From the NCBI GenBank assembly GCA_029287335.1, contig JARFRI010000347.1, positions 1-18,726 of the forward strand: DNA of 18,726 bases, in the 5' to 3' direction. Position 1 is the first letter of the stretch; every line of letters starts with the position of its first letter. The position numbers and the translations under genes were made by a program. Under the pieces are notes generated by a model. The model worked only from the letters and a program-made list of their open reading frames with translations. It made no database searches and was not told where the DNA came from. Positions 1 through 8,700 of the stretch are shown here, piece after piece. Source of the DNA: Phycisphaera sp. GTDB taxonomy: Bacteria > Planctomycetota > Phycisphaerae > Phycisphaerales > Phycisphaeraceae.

Positions 1-1359
1 TGGTTGTGGCTCTGTGCCGGTCTACTCTGCGTCGCGCTGGCGGTCCTCATCGCCATGACTAACACACAAACCGGTATGCGCGCAGCACTGATCGGCTTCG
101 CGTCCGGCGCAGCTTGTCTAGCCGGCTGCTTGATGCTGCTCTACGCACTGCTCATCACCGGCAAGACAAAGCAATCAACCGCACAGCCGCTGCGTTGGCA
201 CCACAGCCTGGCGATACTGAACCTCACGCGCCGACGCGGCCGAACCATTGCAGGCGTCTTCATGCTCAGCGCGGGTTTGTTCCTCGTGTTCGCCGTCTCG
301 GGCTTCCACCTGGGCACCAGCGACGACCCGACCAACCGCAACTCGGGCACCGGCGGGTTCGCGCTGATCGTCGAGACCAGCCAGCCGATCCGCTACGACC
401 TCAATACCGAGCTTGGCCGAGACCACTACGCACTGAGCGAAGACGAACTGCCCGCTGGATCGGTTGTGCCGATCCGTGTCAGCGGCGGCGACGATGCGAG
501 TTGCCTGAACCTCAACCAGACGCCGACGCCTCGGCTGCTGGGTGTTGATCCCGCGCTGCTTGCTCGGCGCGATGCCTTTTCGTTCTTCAGCCTGACCGGC
601 GAGCCAATCACTTGGCAAGCACTTGAGCCCGTCGGCAACAACGACACACTCATCCCCGTCATCGCCGACGCGAGCACCGCGCAGTGGGCACTGAAACTCG
701 CCGTGGGCGACACCCTCACCGTCCCCGACGAACAAGGCCAACCTGTCACTCTGCAACTCGTCGGTACCATCGAAAACTCGATCCTTCAAGGCAGCCTGAT
801 TCTTCACGAGCAGGCCTTCAAAAGGATCTTCCCCTCGACCTCGGGCTACCGCATGCTGCTCGTCGATCGCCCTATTTCCGAAGACAGTGAAGAAATCTCG
901 TTGCTGTTGGATGAAGTTTTGATCGATGAAGGCGTGACCGTGACGCCGACCAATGAACGCCTGGCCGAGTACAACCGCGTGCAGAACACGTACCTCGCCG
1001 TCTTCCAATCCCTCGGCGGCCTTGGCGTCCTGCTTGGCGCGCTGGGCCTGGGCATCGTCACCGCGCGTAATTTGCTGGAGCGCCGGTCCGAGTTGGCGCT
1101 GCTCAGCGCGGTGGGCCTGAGCCGACGTCGGGTTGCCCGCATCGTTCTGACCGAGCACGCCTCCGTGTTACTGCTTGGCTTACTGCTCGGCAGCGGCAGC
1201 GCGATGCTCGCCACGTTGCACGCCAGCGGACAGTCGCCCCGCACAGCCACTGAGTTATTCATCTTGCTTGCCCCGCTTGCCGCAGGTTTCATCGCGATCC
1301 TATTAGGCTTACTTCCATCGCTGCGCGGTCGGCTGACTGATGCACTTCGCAACGATTGA
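1..1359 (+). CDS. ABC exporter permease, FtsX/MacB type (5' truncated)
   Basis: This is the C-terminal part of an inner-membrane ABC transporter permease. The reading frame is open to the left edge without a stop, so the real start lies outside the window; the TTG at position 4 sits inside a membrane segment and is not a credible start. The roughly 452 visible residues begin with two adjoining hydrophobic segments. A basic cytosolic stretch around residue 70 (NLTRRRGRT) and another membrane helix (about 80-102) follow. Then comes a roughly 220-residue extracytoplasmic domain, and three helices at the C-terminus around a coupling segment (ERRSELALLSAVGLSRRR), the hallmark of an FtsX domain. 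Having membrane segments before the second periplasmic domain suggests a two-FtsX-domain permease. The periplasmic part contains a Cys in the phrase DDASCLNLN, which I recall from related planctomycete permeases. Its ATPase is probably encoded upstream. Substrate unknown. Confidence 0.85.
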   Translation, partial: WLWLCAGLLCVALAVLIAMTNTQTGMRAALIGFASGAACLAGCLMLLYALLITGKTKQSTAQPLRWHHSLAILNLTRRRGRTIAGVFMLSAGLFLVFAVSGFHLGTSDDPTNRNSGTGGFALIVETSQPIRYDLNTELGRDHYALSEDELPAGSVVPIRVSGGDDASCLNLNQTPTPRLLGVDPALLARRDAFSFFSLTGEPITWQALEPVGNNDTLIPVIADASTAQWALKLAVGDTLTVPDEQGQPVTLQLVGTIENSILQGSLILHEQAFKRIFPSTSGYRMLLVDRPISEDSEEISLLLDEVLIDEGVTVTPTNERLAEYNRVQNTYLAVFQSLGGLGVLLGALGLGIVTARNLLERRSELALLSAVGLSRRRVARIVLTEHASVLLLGLLLGSGSAMLATLHASGQSPRTATELFILLAPLAAGFIAILLGLLPSLRGRLTDALRND

Positions 1360-1400
1360 TGTCTTACCTGTTTTATATTGTCCGATAAGTAGATATTCCA

Positions 1401-1431
1401 TTGGGGCCTTTACGCTCCACTGAGATACAAT
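1401..1431 (+). promoter_or_regulatory. possible promoter of the tpsB gene
   Basis: In the 93-base gap before the TpsB gene a TACAAT hexamer (1426-1431) matches the sigma70 -10 box at five of six positions. The only -35 candidate is TTGGGG at 1401-1406, with a long 19-base spacer. The region is visibly AT-richer than its surroundings. The call is weak and rests mainly on the -10 box and the location. Confidence 0.3.
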
Positions 1432-1452
1432 ATTCATCGGAAGGGCTACACA

Positions 1453-3354
1453 TTGAATAAACAACGTACTTTACCGAGGCGTGCTGTTCGGGTCGGCATG
1501 TGGGTGGTGGCGATGCTCCTGCTCGCTATGCCGATACCAAAGGCCTTTGCACAAGAAGCAAAACCCAACAGCAAGCCCGCGTTCACCGAGCCGGTCTACG
1601 CTGTCTCTGCGTACAAGATCCAGATGGATCGTGAGGTCGTTGCCGACGATCTCGATCTGGAAGCGGTGATGAGCCAGCCGATCACACTGGCCAAGATCGA
1701 TGGTGTTTACACGAAGCAGCAAGTCGGCACCGAGCCCATTAATACCAGCCTCGACAAACTCGCCAGCGAAACCGCGCAAAAATTCGATGTCACCGCCCTC
1801 CGCGCGATCATTGATGACCTGCTTGTCTACCTCAACGAAGACGAGAAACTCGTCGGCGTCGTCGTCGCGCCCTCACCACTGGACATCGGCGTCGACCTGA
1901 CCGATCGCCGTGGCGACCGCACCGACCTGACGATCCTGATCCGTGTCGCTTCCGTCGGCCAAGTACGCACACTCGCCTCGGGCGACCGCATCCCCACGGA
2001 CGAACGAGAAAACAACCCGCTGCACCAGACGATCCTCGACCGCTCGCCGCTTCAGCCCGGCGAACAACCCCGCACCGGGTCGCTGCTCAAACGCGATGAA
2101 CTGGATGCGTACCTCTACCGACTCAACCGTCACCCCGGCCGACGTGTCGACGCGGCGATTTCATCGGGCCTGGAGCCGGGCGAGGTCTCGCTGGACTACC
2201 TCGTCGCCGAGAACAAGCCCTGGTACGCCTACTTTCAAATCTCCAACACAGGCACCGAATCCACCAACGAAATCCGAGAACGCTTCGGCTTCACGCACAA
2301 CCAAGTCACCGACAACGACGACATCTTCAACATCGACTACATCACCGCTGGCTTCGAAGAAAGCCACGTTGTGCAGATGAGCTACCGTCGGCCACTCGAT
2401 GAACGATGGCAACTCCGATTCAACGGGTTGTACTCCGAGTTCACGGCTGATCAAGTCGGCTCGCCCCTGCCGTTTAACGGCGAAGACGCCGCCTTCGGCA
2501 CGTCGCTGGCCTATAACTTCTATCAAAAGGATTCGCTGTTCCTTGATGCCGTCGGCGGGCTGGAGTACTACTACACCTCGGCCGACAACGAAACCGCCGC
2601 GATCGAGGGTGAGGCCAATCTCCTGCTTGGTTCGCTGGGCGTTGAACTGGAGCGCGTGACTGATCTGGCCCAGACCGTCGGGTTCGTCAAGTTCATGGGC
2701 AACCTCAACAAAGGAAACCAGAGCGACTTCAACACGCTGGGCCGAACAGCACCCGACACGCAGTTCCTGATCATGCAGTACGCGTTGACGACGTCGTTCT
2801 ACCTTGAGCCCTTGCTCAACAACGCGGCCTGGCTGGATACCTCTGACCCGTCAACTTCGACGCTAGCGCATGAAATTGCGTTGGGCATGCGCGGGCAATG
2901 GGCGGTTGCTGGTGATCGCCTGCTGCCGACATTCCAGGCTGTGGCTGGCGGGCTCTACACCGTGCGCGGTTACGAGCAGGCCGACGTCGCCGCAGACAGT
3001 TCGCTCATTCTCTCGGCCGAGTACCGCTTCCACCTGCCGCGCATCTTCGGCATCGAGGCGCCCCGTCGAACCCAACTGTTTGACCGCCCCTTCCGCGTCG
3101 CCCCCGAGTCGGTTTATGGCCGGCCCGACTGGGACTTGATTCTCAAGGCCTTCGTCGATTACGCCTACATGGACGTGACCGACGAACTGGCGTTCGAGAC
3201 GGACGAGAACATGCTGGGAACAGGGTTGGGTATCGAGTTGGCGCTCAAAAACAACGTCAATTTCCGTGCTGAGTGGGGTTTTGCTCTGGAGGACGCCGGC
3301 AGGACAGATGCGGGCGACAGCCGGTTCCACTTCGTCCTGACGCTGGTTTATTGA
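1453..3354 (+). CDS. TpsB outer-membrane transporter, FhaC/ShlB/HecB-like
   Basis: This is the outer-membrane pore of a two-partner secretion system, which would recognise the partner exoprotein in the periplasm and thread it to the cell surface. The TTG start is chosen because it gives a full Sec signal peptide (basic n-region, hydrophobic core about 16-29, cleavage after AFA at residue 33) and has GGAAGG at 1439-1444. The ATG at codon 16 would lose all positive charges. Residues about 45-215 form a mixed alpha/beta, POTRA-like periplasmic part. From about 250 on, alternating strands with aromatic residues suggest a beta-barrel. VRGY at 504-507 matches the conserved Omp85-superfamily VRG(F/Y) motif, and the protein ends in a strand with a terminal aromatic residue (LTLVY). 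At 633 aa it is slightly longer than classical FhaC. The gene directly downstream is the likely substrate. Assignment as TpsB rather than BamA/TamA rests on the neighbour and the single short POTRA region. Confidence 0.85.
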   Translation: MNKQRTLPRRAVRVGMWVVAMLLLAMPIPKAFAQEAKPNSKPAFTEPVYAVSAYKIQMDREVVADDLDLEAVMSQPITLAKIDGVYTKQQVGTEPINTSLDKLASETAQKFDVTALRAIIDDLLVYLNEDEKLVGVVVAPSPLDIGVDLTDRRGDRTDLTILIRVASVGQVRTLASGDRIPTDERENNPLHQTILDRSPLQPGEQPRTGSLLKRDELDAYLYRLNRHPGRRVDAAISSGLEPGEVSLDYLVAENKPWYAYFQISNTGTESTNEIRERFGFTHNQVTDNDDIFNIDYITAGFEESHVVQMSYRRPLDERWQLRFNGLYSEFTADQVGSPLPFNGEDAAFGTSLAYNFYQKDSLFLDAVGGLEYYYTSADNETAAIEGEANLLLGSLGVELERVTDLAQTVGFVKFMGNLNKGNQSDFNTLGRTAPDTQFLIMQYALTTSFYLEPLLNNAAWLDTSDPSTSTLAHEIALGMRGQWAVAGDRLLPTFQAVAGGLYTVRGYEQADVAADSSLILSAEYRFHLPRIFGIEAPRRTQLFDRPFRVAPESVYGRPDWDLILKAFVDYAYMDVTDELAFETDENMLGTGLGIELALKNNVNFRAEWGFALEDAGRTDAGDSRFHFVLTLVY

Positions 3355-3397
3355 GCTTAAAGACCTACAAATGATGTCGTTTCACTCATAAAAAGAA

Positions 3398-3426
3398 TAG
3401 GCCAGGCCAGTTTCCCGGTTTATAAT
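3398..3426 (+). promoter_or_regulatory. possible independent promoter of tpsA
   Basis: A perfect TATAAT box lies at 3421-3426, 42 bases before the chosen ATG. The hexamer 17 bases upstream (TAGGCC, 3398-3403) matches the -35 consensus at only three positions. If real, the exoprotein can be made independently of its transporter, with a leader of about 36 bases. Confidence 0.42.
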
Positions 3427-3455
3427 TTCGATATCGCACCGCATTTGATTGATCC

Positions 3456-3460
3456 AGAGG
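3456..3460 (+). promoter_or_regulatory. Shine-Dalgarno site fixing the tpsA start
   Basis: AGAGG lies 8 bases before the ATG at 3469. It favours this ATG over the in-frame TTG at 3445. The ATG also places the positively charged MTPKK n-region immediately ahead of the signal-peptide core. Confidence 0.6.
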
Positions 3461-3468
3461 TACCCACT

Positions 3469-5148
3469 ATGACACCGAAGAAGACCACCCGCCTGCTGCT
3501 GGCTGCGGCCCTGTGTTCGATTACAGGCCTCACCCACGCTCAGATCCAATCGACCGATGCAACAAGTGGTGTCAGTATCGACGTCGCCTCGACAGGCGTG
3601 ACGAATATCACCGCGCCGGACAACGCCATCATTAACTATTCTCAGTTTGATGTCGCCAGCGGCCAAACCGTCAACTTCATCCAGCCCGGCGCCGGCTCCC
3701 GCGTCTTGAACCGGATCAACAGCCACACCCCCACGCAGATCAACGGCAACATCAACGCCAACGGCGTGGTGTACTTCGTTAATCGCTCGGGCGTCACCTT
3801 CGGCCCCAACTCCGTCGTCAACGCCGCGGGGATCTATGCCGCGGCCGCATCGCTTTGTGACTGCGACTTCCTCAGCGGCTTCGACGCGTTCTCAAACGTG
3901 TCGGGCGATGTCAACCTCCAAGGCACAATCACCGCCGACATCATCGCCGCCTTCGTCGGACGCAACGTCGTCAACACCGGCGACATCACCGTGCCTTGTG
4001 GAACCGTTGTCCTCGCCTCGGGCAAGAAGGTCCTCATCGGCAGCCCACTCGGCGGACTCATGGTTCAAGTCGGCGCACAAACCGGTGGCTTCGACGGGTC
4101 CGTTTCCAACCAAGGCACCATCAAGGCACGACAGACCACCCTTATCTCCCGCGACCTCTACTCCGTGGTCATCGATCCTGATCACGGACAAATGTACGAC
4201 GAAAGCACCAAGCCCGGCGTCGTTGTCTCCGAACTCGATACCAATGGCGACGGCGTCATCAACCTCGAAGATATCCAGACCGCGATGGACAACAACACTG
4301 GCCCGCTCGCCCCCGGCACCGGCGGCAAGACCCAGGCCCAAGGCGATACCGATGGCGATGGCGATGTCGATAACAACGACATCGGCGCACTCTTCGTCGC
4401 CTGTGGTGCCATGACGACCCCTCCCATTGATCCACCACCTGGCCCGCCACCAGTGGACCCGCCGGCCGGTGACTTTGCACTGAGCAACATTGATTACATC
4501 GAGTTGCTTCCGCCGATTGGCGAGACGGTCAACCTGACCGAGGCCGACCTCGGCATCCTGCGCGATCAGCTCGGTATCGCCGCACGCCAGCCCCTGCCCA
4601 GCGAGCGCACCAGCAAGCTTCAGGCACGCGGGGTCTACGACGACTACGCCGCGAACAATGCCGGTTCGCCCGCACCCGAAGGCACGCTGGTGATCGCAAA
4701 CTCACGGCTGGATTCCGATGTGGTGCGTCAAGCGCTTTCGGTATACCGCGAGCGTCTCGCTGCCGAGGGCGTGAGCCCGACCATCCGGGCCGAGCAAATT
4801 AAGACAGCGATCGACGATGCCTACGGCAACTACGTCTCGTTTGTTCCCCAGGCCAATGGCTTCGACGCCCAAGCCTTCAGCAGCTTCGTACAAGAAAACA
4901 ACCCCGCCCTCTTCGACAGCTTCACCGCGCTCTACGAACTCAAACGGCTCACCAGCAACATGGGTCTCAGCGAGAAAGAGAAACGTAACAGTGAACGTGT
5001 CATCATCGAGAAGTCACGTCCTCAAGACCTGACCTACGACCAGATGAAAGCGACACTGGATGCTTCCGGCGCGCTTGCACAGCGAGCCGACGAGTCAGAC
5101 AAACCGGTCGAAACCGAAAAGCCGCGTGAGGGCGAAGAAGAGGCTTAA
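3469..5148 (+). CDS. TpsA-type secreted protein with dockerin-like repeats
   Basis: This is a 559-aa exoprotein, presumably exported by the TpsB encoded just upstream. The signal peptide (about 1-24) ends THA|Q. Residues about 27-220 are a filamentous-haemagglutinin-type TPS domain: short beta-helical repeats and the family phrase NANGVVYFVNRSG at 96-108, corresponding to the NPNG-type secretion motif. Two calcium-loop repeats follow, DTNGDGVINLED at 257-268 and DTDGDGDVDNND at 293-304, both fitting the dockerin/EF-hand pattern DxNxDGxxNxxD. A proline-rich linker (about 315-333) leads to a C-terminal, mostly helical region (about 335-559) that I do not recognise, ending in an acidic tail. Most TpsA adhesins are several times longer, so this may be a short surface-attached or scaffold-like protein. 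The dockerin pair is normally C-terminal in secreted proteins; here it is internal. Function beyond secretion is unknown. Confidence 0.85.
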   Translation: MTPKKTTRLLLAAALCSITGLTHAQIQSTDATSGVSIDVASTGVTNITAPDNAIINYSQFDVASGQTVNFIQPGAGSRVLNRINSHTPTQINGNINANGVVYFVNRSGVTFGPNSVVNAAGIYAAAASLCDCDFLSGFDAFSNVSGDVNLQGTITADIIAAFVGRNVVNTGDITVPCGTVVLASGKKVLIGSPLGGLMVQVGAQTGGFDGSVSNQGTIKARQTTLISRDLYSVVIDPDHGQMYDESTKPGVVVSELDTNGDGVINLEDIQTAMDNNTGPLAPGTGGKTQAQGDTDGDGDVDNNDIGALFVACGAMTTPPIDPPPGPPPVDPPAGDFALSNIDYIELLPPIGETVNLTEADLGILRDQLGIAARQPLPSERTSKLQARGVYDDYAANNAGSPAPEGTLVIANSRLDSDVVRQALSVYRERLAAEGVSPTIRAEQIKTAIDDAYGNYVSFVPQANGFDAQAFSSFVQENNPALFDSFTALYELKRLTSNMGLSEKEKRNSERVIIEKSRPQDLTYDQMKATLDASGALAQRADESDKPVETEKPREGEEEA

Positions 5149-5171
5149 TCTCAAGCCATTTAGTTGTTTTG
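5142..5171 (+). terminator. possible weak intrinsic terminator after tpsA
   Basis: GGCTT (5142-5146) and AAGCC (5153-5157) can pair around a 6-base loop and are followed by a T-rich run (ATTTAGTTGTTTT). The stem is only five pairs and overlaps the stop codon, so it is a weak candidate. It sits in the 11-base gap between convergent genes, where a terminator is expected. Confidence 0.35.
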
Positions 5172-5438
5172 GGCGAGCGTGCCGGATGAGACCTCATCGG
5201 CCCACTGAGCGATCTCGTAGCCAAACGTCGCCAAACCGATCGAGTCGCTCGCGACGAGGCTGAACGGCTCAGAGATAAACGTATCGTCTGCTGAAGCAAC
5301 CGCCTGTGGCGAAACGGCCATCTCAGGCTCGCTGAGGTGGCTGGCTTGAACTGCCGAGCAGCCGGTCATCGCAGCGGTGTAGAGCAGGCATGCTGCTAAG
5401 AAAAACCACTGATTGATGCGAAGGATCGAACGGGCCAT
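5160..5438 (-). CDS. small predicted lipoprotein, unknown function
   Basis: The gene encodes a 92-aa protein starting at the ATG whose complement is 5436-5438; an AGGAG Shine-Dalgarno lies 7 bases ahead of it, which selects this start over one 11 codons upstream. The N-terminus (MARSILRINQWFFLAACLL) is a basic then hydrophobic signal sequence leading to a lipobox-like MTGC, with the lipidated Cys at residue 27. The rest is about 65 soluble residues rich in Ala, Ser, Glu and Asp, with no motif I recognise. It converges on tpsA, with only 11 bases between the two stop codons. A function in the secretion locus is possible but there is no direct evidence. Small size and lack of recognised homology lower confidence, while the ribosome site and lipobox together raise it. 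Confidence 0.68.
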   Translation of the reverse strand: MARSILRINQWFFLAACLLYTAAMTGCSAVQASHLSEPEMAVSPQAVASADDTFISEPFSLVASDSIGLATFGYEIAQWADEVSSGTLAQNN

Positions 5439-5451
5439 AGGAAACTCCTGG
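5435..5451 (-). promoter_or_regulatory. Shine-Dalgarno and start codon of the lipoprotein inside a small hairpin
   Basis: Read on the minus strand, CCAGGAGTTTCCTATGG contains AGGA and TCCT separated by GTT. The flanking CC and GG could add two pairs around an AT bulge. The ribosome site and the AUG would both lie in this small stem. The AGGAG itself is a strong site that fixes the start at 5438. Confidence 0.4.
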
Positions 5452-5766
5452 TGTTTTGCGTCATGCAACAACCAAGATATTTATCGATCGATCAGGCAAT
5501 AATCTGAAGCGTCGCAAGCGATTATCTCGGGAAACCAAACAACCATCCTTCCGATAACCCCGATGTGTCGAAAGGCCGCGGATATCGATTGTGGCGATTG
5601 TGCGGGCAAAACGGGATGCAATACATCAATATCCAACAGACTGATGCAGACGTTGTCTGAGTCACAGTGATCATTACCAAGCCAACGAGCACGCGTTCGT
5701 ATACTCATTCCTGCAAAGCAATCGATTAAGATAAGCCCGCCGAATTGCCCCATTGCAGACAGACAC
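5439..5766. other. 328-base non-coding gap between divergent genes
   Basis: This AT-richer gap separates the minus-strand lipoprotein from the plus-strand giant helicase and should hold the promoters of both. I find no convincing -35/-10 pair; TAAGAT at 5727-5732 is a poor -10 candidate. Visible structure is limited to four ATCGAT palindromes (5483-5488, overlapping 5487-5492, 5584-5589 and 5721-5726) and a 9-base tandem near-repeat, CGATTGTGG/CGATTGTGC, at 5586-5603. A 95-codon open frame on the minus strand here does not look like a protein. No tRNA or clear structured RNA was seen. Confidence 0.6.
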
Positions 5767-8700
5767 ATGGCACACGATGAACACGCAATACCCAGCCAGA
5801 CGCCCCCGCCGCTGGGTTGTGCGGTGTCGCTTCAGTACAGCGACCGGGTCAATTTCGCGATGCAGCAGAACGCGGCGCCCCTTGTCGATCAAGTCACGCT
5901 GACATCATCCAGTCCGCAGCCGCTTGAGGACCTATCCCTCCGTCTGACACTGAATAACGGCGAGGCCGAGCCCTGGACCGCCCGCCTCGCTCGGCTCGAC
6001 CCCGGCAGCAGCGCCACCATCAGTGCCGAAGACTTCACCCTCTCCGTCAATCAACTCGCCACCCGGACCGAGGCCCAGCGGTGCCAGATCATCTGCCAAG
6101 TGTCTTGCGATCAAGGCCAGGTGCGATCGACATACCCCGTTGACCTGCTGGCGTTTGATCACTGGCCCGGGGTGGGCTACTTCGCCGAGTTGACCGCAGC
6201 GTTCGTCACGCCCAACCACCCGAAAGTCGCGGAGTTGCTGCAGACGGCCCGTCAGTCGCTGGGCAACCTCAGCGACACCGATGCCCTAGACGGCTACCAA
6301 TCCAAGAGCCGACAGCGGGCCTCACTCATCGCCGAATCTTGCTTCAACAGTGTCGCCGCTCAAAACATCGGCTACATCAACCCGCCCGCCAGCTTTGAGA
6401 CGACCGGCCAGCGCGTCCGGCTCATCGACCGTATCCTTCAGGAAAAGTTCGGCACCTGCCTGGACCTGTCACTCTTACTCATGTCGCTGTGGGAGCAATG
6501 CGGCATGCACCCGCTGCTGCTGCTCACCCACGGCCACGCGATGCCGGCGGTCTGGACGCATGACACGCACCTGGCTCAGACCATGATCGATGAACCCGCC
6601 CGTATCCGCAACCTCATCGAACTGGGCGAGATCCTACCCGTCGAATCCACCCACCTGACCCAAGCAGGCGCAACGTTTTCCGGCGCCGTCGATGCCGCCA
6701 AGCGCACGATGCAATCGCCCGGCGAGACGTTCTGCGCCATCGATATCCGAGCGGCACGTAAACGCGGCGTTCGGCCGTTGCCTCTGCGCAGCGACGGTGA
6801 AGCGGGCGTTGACCTCGAAGCCCTTGAGAACAACACCCCCGCCTCCGCCGCCAGTACGATTGATCGTGTGGCTTTGGCCGACCGTGCCGAGGCATGGTCG
6901 CGTGAGCATGCCGATCAAGCCGAGGTCGATCAAAGCCCATCGGCCCGTGTCACACGATGGCAAAAACGCTTGCTGGATCTGTCACTCCGAAACCGCCTGC
7001 TGAACTTTAAGGAGACGGGGCGGACGCTGCCACTCAACGTGCCCGGACTGGCGAAGCTCGAAGACATGTTGGCCGACAGCCAGGTCTTCGATGTCTTGCC
7101 CAAGCTCGACGACAGCGACGCATTCTTAAGTGAAGAACTCAACGACCGCCGACTACACGCCCAGGCAACCGAGGCCGAGACCAAAAAGCGTCTACTCAAC
7201 CTCTACCGCACCGCCAAGTCGAGTATCGAAGAGACCGGTGCGAATATCTTGTACCTCGCGCTTGGCCAACTCAAGTGGTATGAGCACGACACGGCCGACC
7301 AGCCGCGCTACGCCCCGCTTGTCCTCCTGCCCATCAAGCTCAACCGCGACTCGACCGGCGGCGGCTATGCCTACAGCATCGAACTTAACGACGAGCCGTT
7401 GTACCCAAACGTCACCCTGCTCGAAAAACTCCGCAGTGACTTCGGCATCGTCGCACCTGCGCTCGACGACCTGCCAGAAGACGAGAACGGCTTAGACATC
7501 GAACTCATCTTCCGAAACTTCCGCAACGCGATTCGAGACGTCCCGAAGTGGGAAGTACTCGACACCGCATCGATAGGCCTGTTCTCCTTCAACAAGTTTT
7601 TGATGTGGAAAGACCTCCAAGAGAAGGCCCATACACTCAAGCAAAACCGACTGGTGCAACACCTGATCGAATTGCCGGAGCAGGCATTTGATTCCGAGCC
7701 GTTCCCGGACAGCGCCGACCTAGACGACACGCTCAAGCCCGATGACCTGCTTTGTACACGGGATGCAGACTCATCACAGCTCGCAGCGGTCTGCGCCGCC
7801 AAAGATCAGCGCACGTTTGTCCTCGAAGGCCCGCCCGGCACCGGCAAGAGCCAGACGATCGCCAACATTGTCGCCGACGCCCTGGCGCGTGGCCGGCGGG
7901 TCCTGTTCGTCGCCGAGAAAATGGCCGCCCTTTCCGTCGTACGAAAGCGATTGGAGCAAGACGGCCTGGGCGCGTTCTGCCTCGAACTGCACTCGGCCAA
8001 AGCATCCAAAAAACAAGTTCTCGCACAGATCCAGGAAAGCCTGCACGCCCCACACAACAGCGAGCCCGCCAACTGGGAGGCACTCTGTGCCGAGCTCGGG
8101 GCGACACGCGATCAGCTCAACGCCTATGTCCGCGCCATGCACGAACCGCGCGGGACAGGCGAAAGCCTCTACCGAATGATCGGCCGACTCAATCGCGTTG
8201 GCCAAGGCCCAACCACCACGCCACCAACCGACACGATCGCCGACACCAATAAAGCCCAACTCGACGCTTGGCTCACGTCGATCGCGACGCTCCAGGAACG
8301 CGCCAAGCCGATCGACCCACATCAGTCATTTCCGCTGCGCGGCATCGGTTCATGCGCATGGAGCTTCACCCTCCCCGAGCAGGCCAAGACCGTCATCGCA
8401 GCGGCGATCGAACAGGCGCGCGAGCTGACCGATGCCTTCACGGTATGTTTCAAAGCGATGGCGGTAGACGTCGATGCGATGTCCCCGACCCATCGCGCGA
8501 TGCAGGCATTCGTAGCCTTGGCGGAGTTGTTGCTACAAGACGAGCAACCCGACGCAAGCCTGCTCGTTGAGACACACGCGGCAGCACTACGGCAACAAAC
8601 ACGACAGGCCATCGCCATCGGCCGACAGCGCGACGAACAGCGCGGCCAACTCCTGCAACACTACCGCGAAGAGTTCCTAAGCCTCGACCACCTCGTCCAG

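Noticed and set aside
4..6. TTG as a true start of the first permease
   Set aside because: The frame is open to the window edge and the TTG lies inside a hydrophobic segment with no ribosome site visible; the gene is simply truncated.
175..1158. 327-codon minus-strand open frame
   Set aside because: It is antisense to a clear FtsX permease; long antisense frames are expected in high-GC coding DNA, and its translation shows no domain.
4237..4385. Cellulosome assembly via the dockerin-like repeats
   Set aside because: No cohesin, carbohydrate-binding or glycoside hydrolase domain is in the window, and dockerin-like pairs are widespread in planctomycete secreted proteins without cellulosomes.
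5586..5603. Tandem 9-base repeat as a CRISPR or iteron array
   Set aside because: Only two imperfect copies with no spacers and no associated cas or rep gene.
5481..5768. 95-codon minus-strand open frame covering the intergenic gap
   Set aside because: Its composition is not protein-like for this genome (rich in Cys and Ile, no third-position GC bias), no ribosome site is visible because the upstream side lies in the helicase start, and it overlaps the only credible helicase start.
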